From assembly GCA_963751105.1 (NCBI GenBank), contig CAVVTG010000002.1:1488001-1552000 (forward strand): a stretch of 64,000 bases of DNA, given 5' to 3'. This stretch comes from JACVRW01 sp963751105 (lineage in GTDB: Bacteria; Actinomycetota; Thermoleophilia; Solirubrobacterales; Thermoleophilaceae). The translations under genes and the position numbers were made by a program. This document shows, one piece after another, positions 18,243-27,300 of the stretch. The notes beneath the pieces were generated by a model. The model did not search any database. It was not told the origin of the DNA and was given only the letters and a program-made list of their open reading frames with translations. How positions within the stretch are numbered: position 1 is the stretch's first letter; every line of letters starts with the position of its first letter.

Positions 18243-18295
18243 GCTCCAGGTCAGTTCGCCCGTAAGCGGGAAACTCCTTGTCACAGTGTAGGACC

Positions 18296-19141
18296 GTGGA
18301 GACCGAAACGTTCGAGGTGTCGAGGGAGCTTCCCGGTGGGACGGAGATCATCCTCCAGGGCGAGCAGGCGGGCGACGGCCCGCCCGTGGTGTTGCTGCAC
18401 GGCCTGTCGGCCACACGCCGCAACGTCGTTCAGGGCTCCCGCGCCCTGATCAAGCGCGGCTACCGCCTGATCACCTACGACGCACGCGGCCACGGCACGT
18501 CCTCCCCCGCGCCCGGCTACGAGTACGAGGAGCTGGTGGGCGACCTCGTGGCCGTGCTGGACGAGCTCGGGCTGGAGCGAGTCGCGCTGGTGGGGAGCTC
18601 GATGGGCGCCGCCACCGCGATGGCCTTCACTCTTCAGCACCCGGAGCGCGTGCCCGCGCTGGTGCAGATCACCCCGGCCTACACCGGCTACGCCCGCACC
18701 GGGGACGTGGACGGAGACACCTGGGAGCGCATGGCCGGCGAGCTCGAGAGCGGCGGGGTGGACGCCTTCGTCGAAGCCGCGCAGCCGGAGGGCCTGCCCG
18801 AGAAATGGCAGGCGATAGCGCGCGAGGCCACCCGCCAGCGCATGGAGCGCCACGAGCATCCCGCTGCGGTGGCCCAGGCCCTGCGCGAGGTGCCACGCTC
18901 GATCGCCTGGAGGGGTCTCGAGCCACTCGACCACCTGGAGGTGCCGGTCCTGATCGTGGGCTCGCGCGACGAGGGGGACAGCCTGCACCTTCTGGGCGTG
19001 GCCGAGGAGTACGTGCGCCATCTGCCCCACGCCGAGCTGGTGGTGGAGGAGAAGGGCCAGTCGCCGCTGGCCTGGCAGGGCTCGCGGCTGTCGGGGGTGA
19101 TCGGGGACTTCCTCGAGCGCGCGGGCTACGCGCCCTCGTAG
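18296..19141 (+). CDS. Alpha/beta hydrolase fold protein
   Basis: Serine hydrolase of about 281 aa, substrate unknown. Oxyanion region PPVVLLHGLSATRRN, nucleophile elbow VALVGSSMGAATA (catalytic Ser), lid segment around residues 140-200, acid region VPVLIVGSRDEGD. The usual catalytic His is expected near the C-terminus, but I see only weak candidates (RHLPHAEL); the segment EEKGQSPLAWQ replaces the common G-H motif, so activity is uncertain. GTG at 18296; a TTG at 18278 would add 6 residues. Its last 16 nt overlap the convergent yggS gene. Confidence 0.8.
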   Translation: METETFEVSRELPGGTEIILQGEQAGDGPPVVLLHGLSATRRNVVQGSRALIKRGYRLITYDARGHGTSSPAPGYEYEELVGDLVAVLDELGLERVALVGSSMGAATAMAFTLQHPERVPALVQITPAYTGYARTGDVDGDTWERMAGELESGGVDAFVEAAQPEGLPEKWQAIAREATRQRMERHEHPAAVAQALREVPRSIAWRGLEPLDHLEVPVLIVGSRDEGDSLHLLGVAEEYVRHLPHAELVVEEKGQSPLAWQGSRLSGVIGDFLERAGYAPS

Positions 19142-19737
19142 AGCACGCTGCCCAGGCGGACGATCGTCGCGCCCTCCTGTGCGGCCACCTCGTAGTCCTG
19201 GGTGGTGCCCATCGACAGCCGCTTCAGGCCGTGCTCGGCGGCCAGCTCCGCCAGGCGGGCGAAGTGGCGCCGGTTGTCCTCGGCTGTCTCCACGAAAGGC
19301 GGCATCGTCATCAGGCCGGTGACCGGCGCGGGGCAGCGCTCGATATAGCTCTGAAGCTCGGCCGGATCCACGCCCTCCTTGGAGTCCTCACCGGCGACGT
19401 TCACCTGGATGAGGACCTCGTGCGCCGGGTTGGCCTCCAGCCGGCGCAGAGCCGATTCGGAGGCGATCGAGTGGATCAGGCGGACGTTCGGCGCGATCTC
19501 CTTCAGCTTGCGGCTCTGGAGCGCGCCGATGAAGTCCCAGGTGAAGAGGTCGCGGTGGAGCTCCTGCTTGGCCAGCAGATCCTGGGCGCGGTTCTCTCCC
19601 ACCAGCTCGATGCCCGCCTCCGCCAGCGCCGGCAGGTCGCCGGCCTCCACGTACTTGACGGCGGCCAGGATCTCGACCTCGGAGCCGATGCGCTCGCGCA
19701 CCCCGTCGAGGTTGCGGCGGATCGACTCAGCGTCCAT
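19126..19737 (-). CDS. yggS: YggS/PLPBP family pyridoxal phosphate homeostasis protein
   Basis: PLP-binding single-domain TIM barrel that buffers vitamin B6 and affects amino-acid metabolism. 203 aa, slightly short. PLP lysine in ILAAVKYV (residue 28; homologues read AVSK/AVTK), VGENRAQDLLAK, WDFIGALQSRKLKEI (usual W-H-F-I-G; here Asp replaces His), VNVAGEDSKEG, LSMGTTQDYEVAAQEGATIVRLGS. ATG 11 nt inside the end of pgeF. In many actinobacteria the order is pgeF-yggS-sepF; here a hydrolase gene on the other strand intervenes. Confidence 0.92.
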   Translation of the reverse strand: MDAESIRRNLDGVRERIGSEVEILAAVKYVEAGDLPALAEAGIELVGENRAQDLLAKQELHRDLFTWDFIGALQSRKLKEIAPNVRLIHSIASESALRRLEANPAHEVLIQVNVAGEDSKEGVDPAELQSYIERCPAPVTGLMTMPPFVETAEDNRRHFARLAELAAEHGLKRLSMGTTQDYEVAAQEGATIVRLGSVLYEGA

Positions 19738-20455
19738 CGAGCACCACCAGGCCGGATTGGCGCCCGGTCAGCCCGCGGTCGCGCCGGTGTGAGAAGAAGA
19801 GGTCGGGATGGCAGCTCGTGCACAGGTCGAGGTGGTGGATCTCGCTCACTCCCGCGGCCGCCAGCTTGGCGGCGATCACGGCACGCAGGTCGAGCATCCG
19901 GCCGTCGGCCACGTGCTCGAGACCATCGAAGGCCTCCAGCACCTCGGGACCCACCTCGTAGCAGCAGCCCCCGATACCGGGACCAACCGCCGCGCTCGGC
20001 ATGCCCTCGAAGCGGGCCACGGCCTTCTCGACGATGCCCCCCGCCAGCGGACGCCAGCCACAGTGCAGCATCGCCACCCGCCGGCCGTCGGACAACGCCA
20101 CCGGGTAGCAGTCGGCCACCAGCACCAGCAGCCCCACCCCGTTTCGCGTGGTGAGATGGCCGTCGACGCGATCGAGCTCCTTGTCGCCCGGCTGGGCGTA
20201 GGCGAGGTCCGACGGCGGCTCGGTCCAGTCGCGAAGCTCGCTGCCGTGCACCTGCCAGCCCATGGCCACGCGCTCGGGGTCGACCGCCGCCGCGTCGGCC
20301 AGGCGCTCCCGGTTCTCGGGCACGTTCGTGGGGTCGTCGTCGGTCAGGAAGCCCAGGTTGAGCGAGCGGTAGGGGCCGCGGCTGACCCCGCCGTTGCGGG
20401 TGGAGAAGAAGGCACGTGCACGCGGCAGGGCCACGCTGTAGCCGAGCTCGCTCAT
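19727..20455 (-). CDS. pgeF: Purine nucleoside phosphorylase LACC1 family (PgeF, laccase domain)
   Basis: Cytoplasmic multicopper-oxidase-like fold, now known as a purine nucleoside phosphorylase/adenosine deaminase family and, in E. coli, a peptidoglycan editing factor. 242 aa. Signatures: FFSTRNGGVSRGPYRSLNLG, MGWQVHGSEL (His ligand), VLVADCYPVAL (Cys ligand), AMLHCGWRPLAGGI (His ligand), GPGIGGCCYEVGPEV. The ATG at 20455 overlaps the cca stop (ATGA). Confidence 0.92.
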   Translation of the reverse strand: MSELGYSVALPRARAFFSTRNGGVSRGPYRSLNLGFLTDDDPTNVPENRERLADAAAVDPERVAMGWQVHGSELRDWTEPPSDLAYAQPGDKELDRVDGHLTTRNGVGLLVLVADCYPVALSDGRRVAMLHCGWRPLAGGIVEKAVARFEGMPSAAVGPGIGGCCYEVGPEVLEAFDGLEHVADGRMLDLRAVIAAKLAAAGVSEIHHLDLCTSCHPDLFFSHRRDRGLTGRQSGLVVLDGR

Positions 20456-21694
20456 TCCTGCTCCTCTGCTCGGGCCACGCGCAGGGCGGTGTCGAGCTCG
20501 TCGTCGCGGCCGGAGACCAGGCCGTCGAGCTTGCGCCGGAGCGTCTCCTCGAGCGCCTTGCCCAGTGCCGGACCTTCGGCCACCCCCGCCGTCAGCAGGT
20601 CCCCGCCGTCGATCTCGAGCCTCACCTCGCTGAGCTCGGACACCCAGCGCAGCAGCGGCTCCGAGGGGGCGCCCATGGCCAGCGCGAGCGACAGGGCGAT
20701 CAGGGTCTCTCGGGCCAGCAGCTCGTACAGCTCGGACGGCTGGTGCTCGTGCTCGCGCAGCTCGGCCGCCAGCCGCGGTGCCACCCGAGCGGCACGGCTC
20801 ACGGCGTCGCGCTCCCACGCGTGCAGGTGAAGGTCGGCCAGCCACAGGTCGAGGCGGCGCGGTGCCTCGGCCGTCAGCGCCGCCAGGCCCGCCAGGGCGC
20901 GATCCGCCCCGAGCGCCACCGCGCCGAGCGCGGCGGAGGCCACCAGCTCGCTGTCCGCCTCGAGCGCGGTGTGCAGTGCGCGGTCGATGCCGAGCTCGTG
21001 CATGCGCTCGACTGCCGACGGCGCGTCGATCTCGGCCAGCAGGTCCATCAGCTCATCGCGCACGCGCGCCCCGGACACCGTGCGCAGTTGCGCCTCGGCG
21101 GCCGCGTCGCGGGCGAGTCGTCTCGGTGTCGACGTCCATGCGAAAGCCCAGCCGGGCCTCGTAGCGCAGCGCTCGCAGAAGACGGGTGGGATCGTCCGCG
21201 AAGCTGCGCTCGTGCAACACCCGGACGCTGCCGGAGTCGAGGTCGGCCAGGCCGCCGAGCGGGTCGTAGAGGTGGCCGAGGTCGTCGCCCGTGAGGCCCA
21301 GCGCCATGGCGTTGATCGAGAAATCGCGCCGGGCCAGGTCCTCGGTCAGCCCCGCCGCCTCCACCTCCGGCAGGGCGCCGGGCTCGGAGTAGGTCTCGCG
21401 GCGGGTGGTGGCGAGGTCGAGCGAGAGGCCGTCGCTGCGCACCGTCGCCGTGCCGAAGCGCTCGTGCTCGCGCGTCTCTCCGTCGAGGCGCTCGGCCAGC
21501 GCCCAGGCCACCGAGCGGGCGCTGCTCTCCACCGCCACGTCGAGGTCCACGGCCTCGGCGCCGCGCAGCAGGTCGCGCACCGCCCCTCCCACCAGGTAGG
21601 CGGGCGCCAGCCCGTCCAGGGCCGGGAGCAGCCGCTCCATCCCAGGGACGCGGCGCAGCCGCTCGCGTAGGTCTGCCCGGTTCGCCTTCGTCAC
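20452..21694 (-). CDS. CCA tRNA nucleotidyltransferase/poly(A) polymerase family protein, frameshifted
   Basis: Class II nucleotidyltransferase that would add or repair tRNA CCA ends. The head domain is in one frame: AYLVGGAVRDLLRGAEAVDLDVAVE (metal and NTP site), then DFSINAMALGL and DDPTRLLRALRYEARLGFRMD. Near 21117-21121 the frame is lost. The downstream neck/body (LARDAAAEAQLRTVSGARVRDELMDLLAE...) continues in another frame to 20452. A single net indel would restore one protein of about 413 aa. GTG start overlaps the hisF stop. I favour sequencing error or recent mutation, since both halves keep strong coding character. Confidence 0.75.
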
Positions 21695-22458
21695 AGGCGA
21701 ACGGGTATACCAGCCGAACGCATGCGTTCCTTGGCCTCGCGGACGCTGTAGTGCCCGTAGTGGAAGATCGAGGCGCACAGCACGGCGTCGGCACCGCCCT
21801 GCTCCACCGCCTCCACCAGGTGGTCGAGCGTCCCGGCGCCCCCGGAGGCGATCACCGGGACATCCACCGAGTCGGCGATCGTGCGGGTGAGCTCGAGCTC
21901 GTAGCCGTCCTCGGTTCCGTCGCGGTCCATGCTCGTGAGCAGGATCTCCCCCGCTCCGCGCTCGACGCCCTCACGGGCCCACTCGACGGCGTCGCGGCCC
22001 ACCGGTGTGCGCCCGCCGTTGACGTACACGCCGTACGACGCGCCGTTGTCATCGGCCGCGCGCCGGGCGTCGATGGCCAGCACCACGCACTGCGCTCCGA
22101 ACACCTCGGCCATCTCCCCCAGCAACTCGGGCCGGGCCACCGCGGCGGAGTTGACCGAGACCTTGTCCGCGCCGGCGTCGAGGACCGCCTGGGCGTCGGC
22201 TGCGGAGCGGACGCCGCCACCGATCGTGAAGGGGATGAACACGTCGTCGGCGCAGCGGCGGGCCAGCTGGGCCACCGTCTCACGCTTCTCGTGCGAGGCG
22301 GTGATGTCGAGGAAGACGATCTCGTCGGCTCCCTCCTCCTGGTAGCGCACCGCCAGCTCCACGGGGTCGCCCGCGTCGCGCAGGTTCACGAACTCCACGC
22401 CCTTGACCACCCGGCCCTTGTCCACGTCCAGGCAGGGGATCACGCGGCGCAGCAACAT
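21691..22458 (-). CDS. hisF: Imidazole glycerol phosphate synthase cyclase subunit
   Basis: Uses ammonia from HisH to convert PRFAR to imidazole-glycerol phosphate plus AICAR. 255 aa (beta/alpha)8 barrel. Catalytic Asp in IPCLDVDKGRVVKGV and in LAIDARRAADDN; phosphate loops IGGGVRSAADAQAVL and ASGGAGTLDHLVEAV. The ATG shares one base with the hisA stop (TGATG). Ends the histidine block before cca. Confidence 0.97.
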   Translation of the reverse strand: MLLRRVIPCLDVDKGRVVKGVEFVNLRDAGDPVELAVRYQEEGADEIVFLDITASHEKRETVAQLARRCADDVFIPFTIGGGVRSAADAQAVLDAGADKVSVNSAAVARPELLGEMAEVFGAQCVVLAIDARRAADDNGASYGVYVNGGRTPVGRDAVEWAREGVERGAGEILLTSMDRDGTEDGYELELTRTIADSVDVPVIASGGAGTLDHLVEAVEQGGADAVLCASIFHYGHYSVREAKERMRSAGIPVRL

Positions 22459-23189
22459 CAGTCGCGTGGATCGAGCGCGGCCTGGCCCTCGGCCACCCCG
22501 ATCCGCCCTTCGTAGAGCGCTTTGCCCGAGATCACGCCCGCGAGGTTGATGAGGCGCAGGCTGCGCAGGGCGTGCAGGTCATCGACCGAGGCTATGCCGC
22601 CCGAGTAGAGAAAACGCCCCCGCACCGCCTCGGATACGCGAACCACCTCGTCGAGGTCCGGCCCCTCGAGCATCCCGTCGCGATCGACGTTGGTGTACAC
22701 GAAGCGCGTGGCGCCGCGCTGCTGCATGCGCCGGATGGCGTCCTCCCCCCGCACCTGGGTCTCGCGGGTCCAGCCGGCCACCGCCACCTGGCCGCCGCGC
22801 ACGTCCACCCCCACGAGGATCCTGGAGGTGAAGGCCGAGAGCGCCTCGCCGAGCAGGTCGGGGTCGGTGAAGGCGGCCGTGCCGAGCACCACCCGGCCGG
22901 CGCCGGCCGCGAGCGCGCGGCGGATCGAGGCGATCGAGCGCAGCCCGCCGCCCAGCTCGAGCGGCACCGGCAGCTCCCGGGCGATGCGCTCCACGTGCTG
23001 GAGGTTCACCGGCTCGCCCTCACGGGCGCCGTCGAGGTCGACCACGTGCAGGAAGCGGGCGCCCGCCTCGACGAAGGAGCGCGCGGCCTCGAGCGGGTCG
23101 TCGGCGTACACGGTCTCGTCGTCGAAGTCGCCCTGGCGCAGGCGCACCGCCTTCCCGTCGCGGATGTCGATCGCCGGCAGCAGGATCAC
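22458..23189 (-). CDS. hisA: ProFAR isomerase (possibly bifunctional HisA/PriA)
   Basis: Amadori isomerisation of ProFAR to PRFAR; in many actinobacteria the PriA form also serves TrpF. 243 aa. LLPAIDIRDGKAVRLRQGDF (catalytic Asp, phosphate contact), LELGGGLRSIASIRRAL, VGVDVRGGQVAVAGW (second Asp), YSGGIASVDDLHAL. GTG start overlaps the hisH stop by GTGA. Whether it has TrpF activity cannot be told from motifs alone. Confidence 0.95.
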   Translation of the reverse strand: MILLPAIDIRDGKAVRLRQGDFDDETVYADDPLEAARSFVEAGARFLHVVDLDGAREGEPVNLQHVERIARELPVPLELGGGLRSIASIRRALAAGAGRVVLGTAAFTDPDLLGEALSAFTSRILVGVDVRGGQVAVAGWTRETQVRGEDAIRRMQQRGATRFVYTNVDRDGMLEGPDLDEVVRVSEAVRGRFLYSGGIASVDDLHALRSLRLINLAGVISGKALYEGRIGVAEGQAALDPRD

Positions 23190-23830
23190 GCGGGGACCCT
23201 CGCGCAGGCCCCCACGAAGTTGCGCAGCAGCGCGAGCCCGTGCGGGCCCGACTTCTCCGGGTGCGACTGCAACCCGAAGATGGGCGCCGGGCCGTCCTCG
23301 CGCGCGACCACGCTCACGAACTCCGTCCCGTACTCGGCCGTTCCGAGCACGTCCTCCTCGCGCGCCGGGCGCGGGGCGAACGAGTTGGCGTGGTAGAAGG
23401 CACAGGGGTCGGGCAGGCCCTCGTTGAGCGGGCTGCGACGGCGCCAGGACACCGGATTCCAGCCGATCTGCGGGATCTTCAGCCCCGGCGCGTCGAGGCC
23501 GTCCACCGGACCCTCGAGCAGGCCGATGCCCTCGGCCCCGCCCAGCTCCGTGGTCGACTCGAACAGCAGCTGCATGCCCATGCACAGTCCGATCAGCGGC
23601 ACGCCGGCCTCCACGCGCTCGCGCAGCAGGTCGTCGAGGCCGAGGCTGCGCACCGCCTCCATGGCCCGTGGCATGGCGCCCACCCCGGGCAGGACCACGC
23701 CGTCCGCCTCGCGCACGCGTGCGTGATCGTTGGTGAGCTCGGCCCGGGCGCCCACGTGCTCGAGCGCCTTGGCCACCGAGCGCAGGTTGCCCATCCCGTA
23801 GTCGAGGATGGCGATCGAAGGGGGCGTCAC
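23186..23830 (-). CDS. hisH: Imidazole glycerol phosphate synthase glutaminase subunit
   Basis: Class I glutamine amidotransferase that feeds ammonia to HisF. 214 aa. Start SIAILDYGMGNLRSVAKALEHVG; VVLPGVGAMPRAM; nucleophile GLCMGMQLLF; His-Glu pair in GLQSHPEKSGPHGLALLRNF. GTG start overlaps the hisB stop (GTGA). Confidence 0.96.
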   Translation of the reverse strand: MTPPSIAILDYGMGNLRSVAKALEHVGARAELTNDHARVREADGVVLPGVGAMPRAMEAVRSLGLDDLLRERVEAGVPLIGLCMGMQLLFESTTELGGAEGIGLLEGPVDGLDAPGLKIPQIGWNPVSWRRRSPLNEGLPDPCAFYHANSFAPRPAREEDVLGTAEYGTEFVSVVAREDGPAPIFGLQSHPEKSGPHGLALLRNFVGACARVPA

Positions 23831-24414
23831 AGCACGCCCTTGGTCGACGGCACGCCGCTGACCCGCTCGTCGTGCTCCACCGCCTGGCGCAGCGCCCGGG
23901 CGAAGGCCTTGAACGACGCCTCCACCTGATGATGGGCGTTCGTGCCCGCCTCCAGGCGCACGTGCACGGTCAGCTTCGCCGTGTTGGCCACCGCGCGCAG
24001 GAACTCCTCGACCAGGTCGGTGTCGAAGTCGGCCACCCGCTCCGCGGAGAAGGCGCCCTCGAGTGCCGTGTAGGGACGCCCCGAGACGTCCAGCGCGCAC
24101 GAGGCGCGGGCCTCGTCCATCGGCACCGCGGCGTGCCCGAACCGGCGGATCCCGGCGCGGTCGCCCAGCGCCTCGTCGAGCGCCTGCCCGAGCGCGAGCC
24201 CGGTGTCCTCCACGGTGTGGTGGGGACCAGTCTCGAGGTCGCCCCGGGCCTGAACGTCCAGGTCGAGAAGCCCGTGGCGGGCGACGGCGTCGAGCAGGTG
24301 GTCGAAGAAGCCGACGCCGGTCTCCCTGGCCCCGTCGCCCGTTCCGTCCAGGTCCAGGGTGAGCTGGATGTCGGTCTCGCCGGTGGTCCGGTGGATCTGG
24401 GCGGTGCGGGTCAC
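23827..24414 (-). CDS. hisB: Imidazoleglycerol-phosphate dehydratase
   Basis: Mn-dependent dehydration of IGP to imidazole-acetol phosphate. 195 aa, monofunctional. Metal-binding motifs GFFDHLLDAVARHG, LETGPHHTVEDTGLALGQAL and NAHHQVEASFKAFARAL. GTG start overlaps the hisD stop by GTGA. hisC, which usually lies between hisD and hisB in actinobacteria, is absent here. Confidence 0.96.
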   Translation of the reverse strand: MTRTAQIHRTTGETDIQLTLDLDGTGDGARETGVGFFDHLLDAVARHGLLDLDVQARGDLETGPHHTVEDTGLALGQALDEALGDRAGIRRFGHAAVPMDEARASCALDVSGRPYTALEGAFSAERVADFDTDLVEEFLRAVANTAKLTVHVRLEAGTNAHHQVEASFKAFARALRQAVEHDERVSGVPSTKGVL

Positions 24415-25643
24415 GCGCGGCGCTCCATCGATTCGGCGTGAACGGGAAAGCCCTCGGCGCGAGCCAGTGCCGCGCCGGCGGGTGCGAGGCGGGCGGCTGC
24501 CTCGCCGGGCAAGGATACCCGCGCCAGTCGGCGCCGGAAGACCGCGGGCGAGAGGCTCGACTGGAAGCGCGCCGCGCCCCCGGTGGGCAGCACGTGGTTG
24601 GAGCCGGCCACGTAATCGCCGAACGCGGTGGCGGCTCCCTGCCCCACGAACACGCAACCCGCCCGCCGGACACGGCCCGCCAGCGACTCGACCTCGGCGC
24701 CGATCAGCTCGAGGTGCTCCGGCACAAAGCGCTCCGCCAGCTCGAGGGCCTCGTCGGGGCCCGAGGCCAGACGCACGTGCAGGTCGGCGTCGCTCACGCT
24801 CGGCCGCTCGGGCGCGAGGCGCTCCACGGCCTCCACCACCGCCTCCAGCAGCGTCTCGCCGAGCGCCACCAGGGCCACGAGGCTGTCGGAGCCGTGCTCG
24901 GCCTGGGCGAGCAGGTCGAGCGCCACGAGCTCGGGATCGGCGTCGTCGCCGGCCACCACCACGAGCTCGCTCGGCCCGGCCAGGCCGTCGATGCCCACCT
25001 GCCCGAACACCTGGCGCTTAGCCTCGGTGACCCACGAGTTGCCCGGACCGGCGATCACGTCCACGGCCCGGATGCTCTCGGTGCCGTGGGCCAGCGCGGC
25101 GATCGCCTGGGCGCCCCCCAGCCGGTAGACCTCACCTACGCCGCACAGCGCGCAGGCGCCGAGGACCGCCGGGTGGACCCGTCCGTCGGGTCCGGGCGGG
25201 CAGCAGATCGCCACCTCGTCGACACCGGCCACGGCGGCGGTGACGGCGCACATCACGACCGTGGAGGCGTAGGGCGCACGGCCGCCGGGCACGTAGGCCG
25301 CGGCACGGGCCACCGGCAACTCCGCCAGCTCCACTCGCTGGCCCTGGGCGAGCTCGACCGCCGGCGGATCGCCGAGCTGCGCCTCGGCCACCCCGCGCAC
25401 GTTGGCCATCGAGGTCTCGATCGCGGCCCGCAGCTGCGGTTCCAGGCCGGCCTCGGCCGCCGCCAGCTCCGAGGACGGAGTGCACAGCTCGCCGTCTGCG
25501 AGGCGCACGCCGTCGAGGCGCTCGGTGAGCTCGAGCAGCGCCTCGTCGCCGCGCGTGCGCACCGACAGGATGATCTCGGCCACGGCCTCCGGGCTCGCGC
25601 CCTGCGCGCGCACCCGGCCCAGCCCCTCGCGAATGATCCTCAT
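24411..25643 (-). CDS. hisD: Histidinol dehydrogenase
   Basis: Zn-dependent, two-step NAD oxidation of histidinol to histidine. 410 aa. GPGNSWVTEAKRQVFGQVGID, GPSELVVVAGDDADPE, LLAQAEHGSDSLVALV (zinc ligand His), ERFVPEHLELIGAE (catalytic Glu-His), DYVAGSNHVLPTGGAARF (zinc ligands). ATG start overlaps the hisG stop (ATGA). Confidence 0.96.
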   Translation of the reverse strand: MRIIREGLGRVRAQGASPEAVAEIILSVRTRGDEALLELTERLDGVRLADGELCTPSSELAAAEAGLEPQLRAAIETSMANVRGVAEAQLGDPPAVELAQGQRVELAELPVARAAAYVPGGRAPYASTVVMCAVTAAVAGVDEVAICCPPGPDGRVHPAVLGACALCGVGEVYRLGGAQAIAALAHGTESIRAVDVIAGPGNSWVTEAKRQVFGQVGIDGLAGPSELVVVAGDDADPELVALDLLAQAEHGSDSLVALVALGETLLEAVVEAVERLAPERPSVSDADLHVRLASGPDEALELAERFVPEHLELIGAEVESLAGRVRRAGCVFVGQGAATAFGDYVAGSNHVLPTGGAARFQSSLSPAVFRRRLARVSLPGEAAARLAPAGAALARAEGFPVHAESMERRA

Positions 25644-26272
25644 GAGCGGAGCCTCTCGATCAGGCGGTCGATCTGCGGCGCCTTGAGCTTGTGCGCCACC
25701 GGGTTGGCGATCAGGCGGGCGGTGCAGTCGCCGATCTCCTCGACCACGCGCAGGTGGTTCTCGCGCAGCGTCGCCCCCGTGGCCGTGAGGTCCACGATGC
25801 CGTCCGCGAGGCCGGTGAGGGGAGCGAGCTCGACCGAGCCCTTGACCTCCACGATCTCCGCCTGGCGTCCGGTGTCGGCGAAGTGCTGCGCCGCGATCCG
25901 CGGATACTTGGTGGCCAGCCGCACCCGTCCCAGGCGGCGCAGGGCGTCACCGATCGGGTCGCCCCCCTCGCGCGCCGCCACCACCATCGTGCAGCGCCCG
26001 TAGCCGAGATCCAGCAGCTCGTAGACCCTGCGCTGGGACTGCTCGAGCAGCACGTCCTTGCCGGTGATGCCCAGGTCGGCCGAGCCGTGCTCTACGTAGG
26101 TGGGCACGTCGCTGGGGCGCATGGTCACGATGCCGGCGTCGGCGAACAGGAGCTTGCGGTCATTCGAGCGCACCTCGGCCGTGTCCACGCCCAACCCGTC
26201 GAGGAGGTCGAGCGTGCCGTAGAAGAGGGCGCCGCGGGGCACAGCGATGGTGAGCTTCCCGGAGGTGTTCAT
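25640..26272 (-). CDS. hisG: ATP phosphoribosyltransferase, short form
   Basis: First step of histidine synthesis: ATP plus PRPP to PR-ATP. 210 aa, the short form that lacks the C-terminal regulatory domain and needs HisZ. Motifs: LTIAVPRGALFYGTLDLLD, SADLGITGKDVLLEQ, ATKYPRIAAQHFAD, GLADGIVDLTATGATLRENHL (PRPP loop). ATG overlaps the hisZ stop (ATGA), matching an obligate HisG-HisZ complex. Confidence 0.95.
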   Translation of the reverse strand: MNTSGKLTIAVPRGALFYGTLDLLDGLGVDTAEVRSNDRKLLFADAGIVTMRPSDVPTYVEHGSADLGITGKDVLLEQSQRRVYELLDLGYGRCTMVVAAREGGDPIGDALRRLGRVRLATKYPRIAAQHFADTGRQAEIVEVKGSVELAPLTGLADGIVDLTATGATLRENHLRVVEEIGDCTARLIANPVAHKLKAPQIDRLIERLRS

Positions 26273-27279
26273 CCCAGCGCCTCCTCCGCGGCCTGAGCCA
26301 GGTGCACGCGCTGCACGTCCAGGGCCACCCCGCAGGCGGGCCGGTCGCGGCCGAAGCGCCCGATCAGGTCGTCGTAGCGCCCGCCCCCGCCCAGAGCGAA
26401 GCCGACCGCCGGGTCGTAGACCTCGAACACCGCCCCCGTGTAGTAGCCGAGCTCGCGCACCAGGCCCAGGTCGAAGATCACCCGGTCCGCCACCCCCCGC
26501 TGCTCGAGCAGCTCGTGCAGGGCGCGCAGGCTCTCGACCGCGGCCGCCACGGGGCCGTCGGCGCGATCGAGCACCTCGGCGCCGCCGCGCAGCTCGGGCA
26601 GCCTGACCAGCAGCCGCCGCTCCGGCTCGCCCAGCCCCAGCGCGGTGACGGCCATCTCGAGGCCCACCAGATCACGCCGCGACAGGGTTTCGATCAGTGG
26701 ACGATGGTGCTCCTCCGGCACCTCGAGGGCCAGCAGCAGCCGCCGGTAGAGCGCGCCGTCGCCGATGCCGAGGCGGTGGCGGCGCAGGCCGGCGCGGTCG
26801 AGGGCGTCGAGGGTGAGGGCCACGACCTCCGCCTCGCCCTCGGCTCCCGCCACGCCGATCAGCTCAATGCCGCCCTGGAGGAACTCTCGCGGCTCCCCCA
26901 CGCCTCGCTCGGTCGCCCTCCAGGCGCGCGAGAAATAACAGAAGCGCAGCGGATCCTCGGCGGCGCCGTAGCGGGCGGCCACGACCCGGGCAATGGGAAT
27001 GGTCATGTCCGAGCGCAGCGCAAGCACGTTGCCCTGTTCGTCGAAGGTGCGGTAGCGCGCCCCGGCCGCGCTCTCGTCGCCGCGGCGCAGGACCTCCTCG
27101 TACTCGAGGGCCGGGGTATGGATCTCGCCGTAGCCCATGCCCTCGAAGCTCTCGCGCATCCGGTCGCAGATCGCGCGCAGCTCCCGCATCTCCTCGGGCA
27201 GCACGTCGCGGGTGCCCGGCGGGATGGGAGCGCGCGACGGTACGGACCGACGCCCGTCGGAGCGATCGCTGTCGGTCAC
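26269..27279 (-). CDS. hisZ: ATP phosphoribosyltransferase regulatory subunit
   Basis: Class II histidyl-tRNA-synthetase-like protein with no tRNA role; activates short HisG and mediates histidine feedback in a hetero-octamer. 336 aa, shorter than HisS (about 420) and without the anticodon-binding domain. Motif 1-like PPGTRDVLPEEM, motif 2 FCYFSRAWRATERG, FLQGGIELIGVAG, motif 3-like GFALGGGGRYDDLIGRFG. GTG start, 21 nt after the murA stop. Confidence 0.92.
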   Translation of the reverse strand: MTDSDRSDGRRSVPSRAPIPPGTRDVLPEEMRELRAICDRMRESFEGMGYGEIHTPALEYEEVLRRGDESAAGARYRTFDEQGNVLALRSDMTIPIARVVAARYGAAEDPLRFCYFSRAWRATERGVGEPREFLQGGIELIGVAGAEGEAEVVALTLDALDRAGLRRHRLGIGDGALYRRLLLALEVPEEHHRPLIETLSRRDLVGLEMAVTALGLGEPERRLLVRLPELRGGAEVLDRADGPVAAAVESLRALHELLEQRGVADRVIFDLGLVRELGYYTGAVFEVYDPAVGFALGGGGRYDDLIGRFGRDRPACGVALDVQRVHLAQAAEEALG

Positions 27280-27300
27280 GCGGACCTCCCGGCCGCCGCT

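Noticed and set aside
18278..18296. TAGGAC before the hydrolase GTG as a leaderless -10
   Set aside because: It directly abuts the start codon, leaving no room for a transcription start.
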